Below are positions 63,785 to 64,000 of a DNA stretch of 64,000 bases, one piece after another. Origin of the DNA: Mycolicibacterium brumae (GTDB lineage Bacteria; Actinomycetota; Actinomycetes; Mycobacteriales; Mycobacteriaceae); the NCBI RefSeq assembly GCF_025215495.1, contig NZ_CP104302.1:2790001-2854000 (forward strand), in the 5' to 3' direction. Each line of letters opens with the position of its first letter. Positions within the stretch are counted from its first letter, which is position 1. A program made the translations under genes and the position numbers. Under the pieces are notes generated by a model. The model saw nothing but the letters and a program-made list of their open reading frames with translations, ran no database searches and was not told the origin of the DNA.

Positions 63785-64000
63785 ATGGTCAGCACCACCA
63801 AGGCCGATTCGAGGGCCGAGCAGAGTGCCAGGGGGACGGCAATTCGCATCGCCGTCGCTCAGCGCATCCCACCGCAGGACGATGACGTCAGCCCGATTCA
63901 GGACCTGGTGACGACAGCCGTCCAGGCTTCCGGCGCGGAATTGCTGGTGGTTCCGGAGTTGTTCCCGATCGGCGTCCGGCAGCACTACGCCGACCTCAAG
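63785..64000 (+). CDS. Nitrilase/carbon-nitrogen hydrolase family protein, N-terminal part (runs off the window)
   Basis: 72 codons are present. After a short hydrophilic leader the frame reads IRIAVAQRIPPQDDDV and then SGAELLVVPELFPIG. The latter is beta-1 and the catalytic-Glu strand of the nitrilase superfamily (A-x-L-x-V-x-P-E-L-F). The Lys and Cys of the triad lie beyond the window. A nearby flavin amine oxidase may indicate amine or amide catabolism, but the two genes are not in one operon. Confidence 0.8.
   Translation, partial: MVSTTKADSRAEQSARGTAIRIAVAQRIPPQDDDVSPIQDLVTTAVQASGAELLVVPELFPIGVRQHYADLK

Overview
The window is high-GC actinobacterial chromosome, almost certainly from a mycobacterium (Mycobacterium/Mycolicibacterium sensu lato). 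This rests on gene content and order: smpB-ftsX-ftsE-proline-rich membrane protein-mscS-prfB-fprA matches the Rv3100c-Rv3106 order of M. tuberculosis as I remember it. hisN, fadE24-fadE23, a Rv3143-like receiver protein, nuoA-N and fadB4 follow the Rv3137-Rv3158 order. Lpp-LpqN lipoproteins and a PE-PPE-domain hydrolase are further mycobacterial markers. No database search was possible, so family assignments rest on motifs and recall.

Layout. (1) 1-7228 is a mobile region. It holds a partial tyrosine recombinase on the minus strand at the left edge and a 287-bp remnant of an IS3-family element. It also holds a three-recombinase operon plus a small coiled-coil (DUF6262/TnpC-like) gene, the whole resembling Tn554-like or recombinase-in-trio elements. 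An intact IS3-family element (5168-6466, 3-bp CAC target duplication) interrupts the third recombinase, and its conceptual removal restores the reading frame. (2) 7229-15524 is a duplicated module: AraC regulator, small secreted protein, DUF1254/DUF1214 lipoprotein, arylsulfatase, then a second AraC and a second DUF1254/DUF1214 lipoprotein. Both AraC genes are preceded by TTGAC direct repeats spaced 21 bp apart. (3) 15536-24111 holds housekeeping genes for trans-translation, division, mechanosensing, peptide release, ferredoxin/NADP reduction and histidinol phosphatase. (4) 24112-24636 is a repeat-rich gap, followed by the fadE24-fadE23 acyl-CoA dehydrogenase pair behind a strong palindrome and an SRPBCC-epimerase fusion. 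(5) 28704-34868 is a tightly packed catabolic operon: flavin monooxygenase-like protein, TetR, homogentisate-dioxygenase-like protein, alpha/beta hydrolase, CaiB-type CoA-transferase and HMG-CoA-lyase-like protein. (6) 34873-37883 encodes a transmembrane Ser/Thr kinase and two lipoproteins, all three carrying LpqN-like extracytoplasmic domains. (7) 38515-57299 is the complex I operon nuoA-N. It is interrupted between nuoK and nuoL by three coupled genes: a quinol-type nitric oxide reductase, a four-cysteine membrane protein and an SPFH/slipin protein. (8) 57300-64000 holds a zinc-type alcohol dehydrogenase, fadB4, a flavin amine oxidase, hydrolases, a small membrane protein and the start of a nitrilase-family gene.

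The most unusual feature is the complex I operon with a nitric oxide reductase module built into it. Both enzymes act on the membrane quinone pool: complex I reduces quinone and qNOR oxidises quinol with NO. The layout therefore predicts co-expression of an NADH-to-NO electron path, possibly organised by the slipin and assisted by the Cys-rich membrane protein. The function is inference; the gene order and overlaps are read directly from the sequence.
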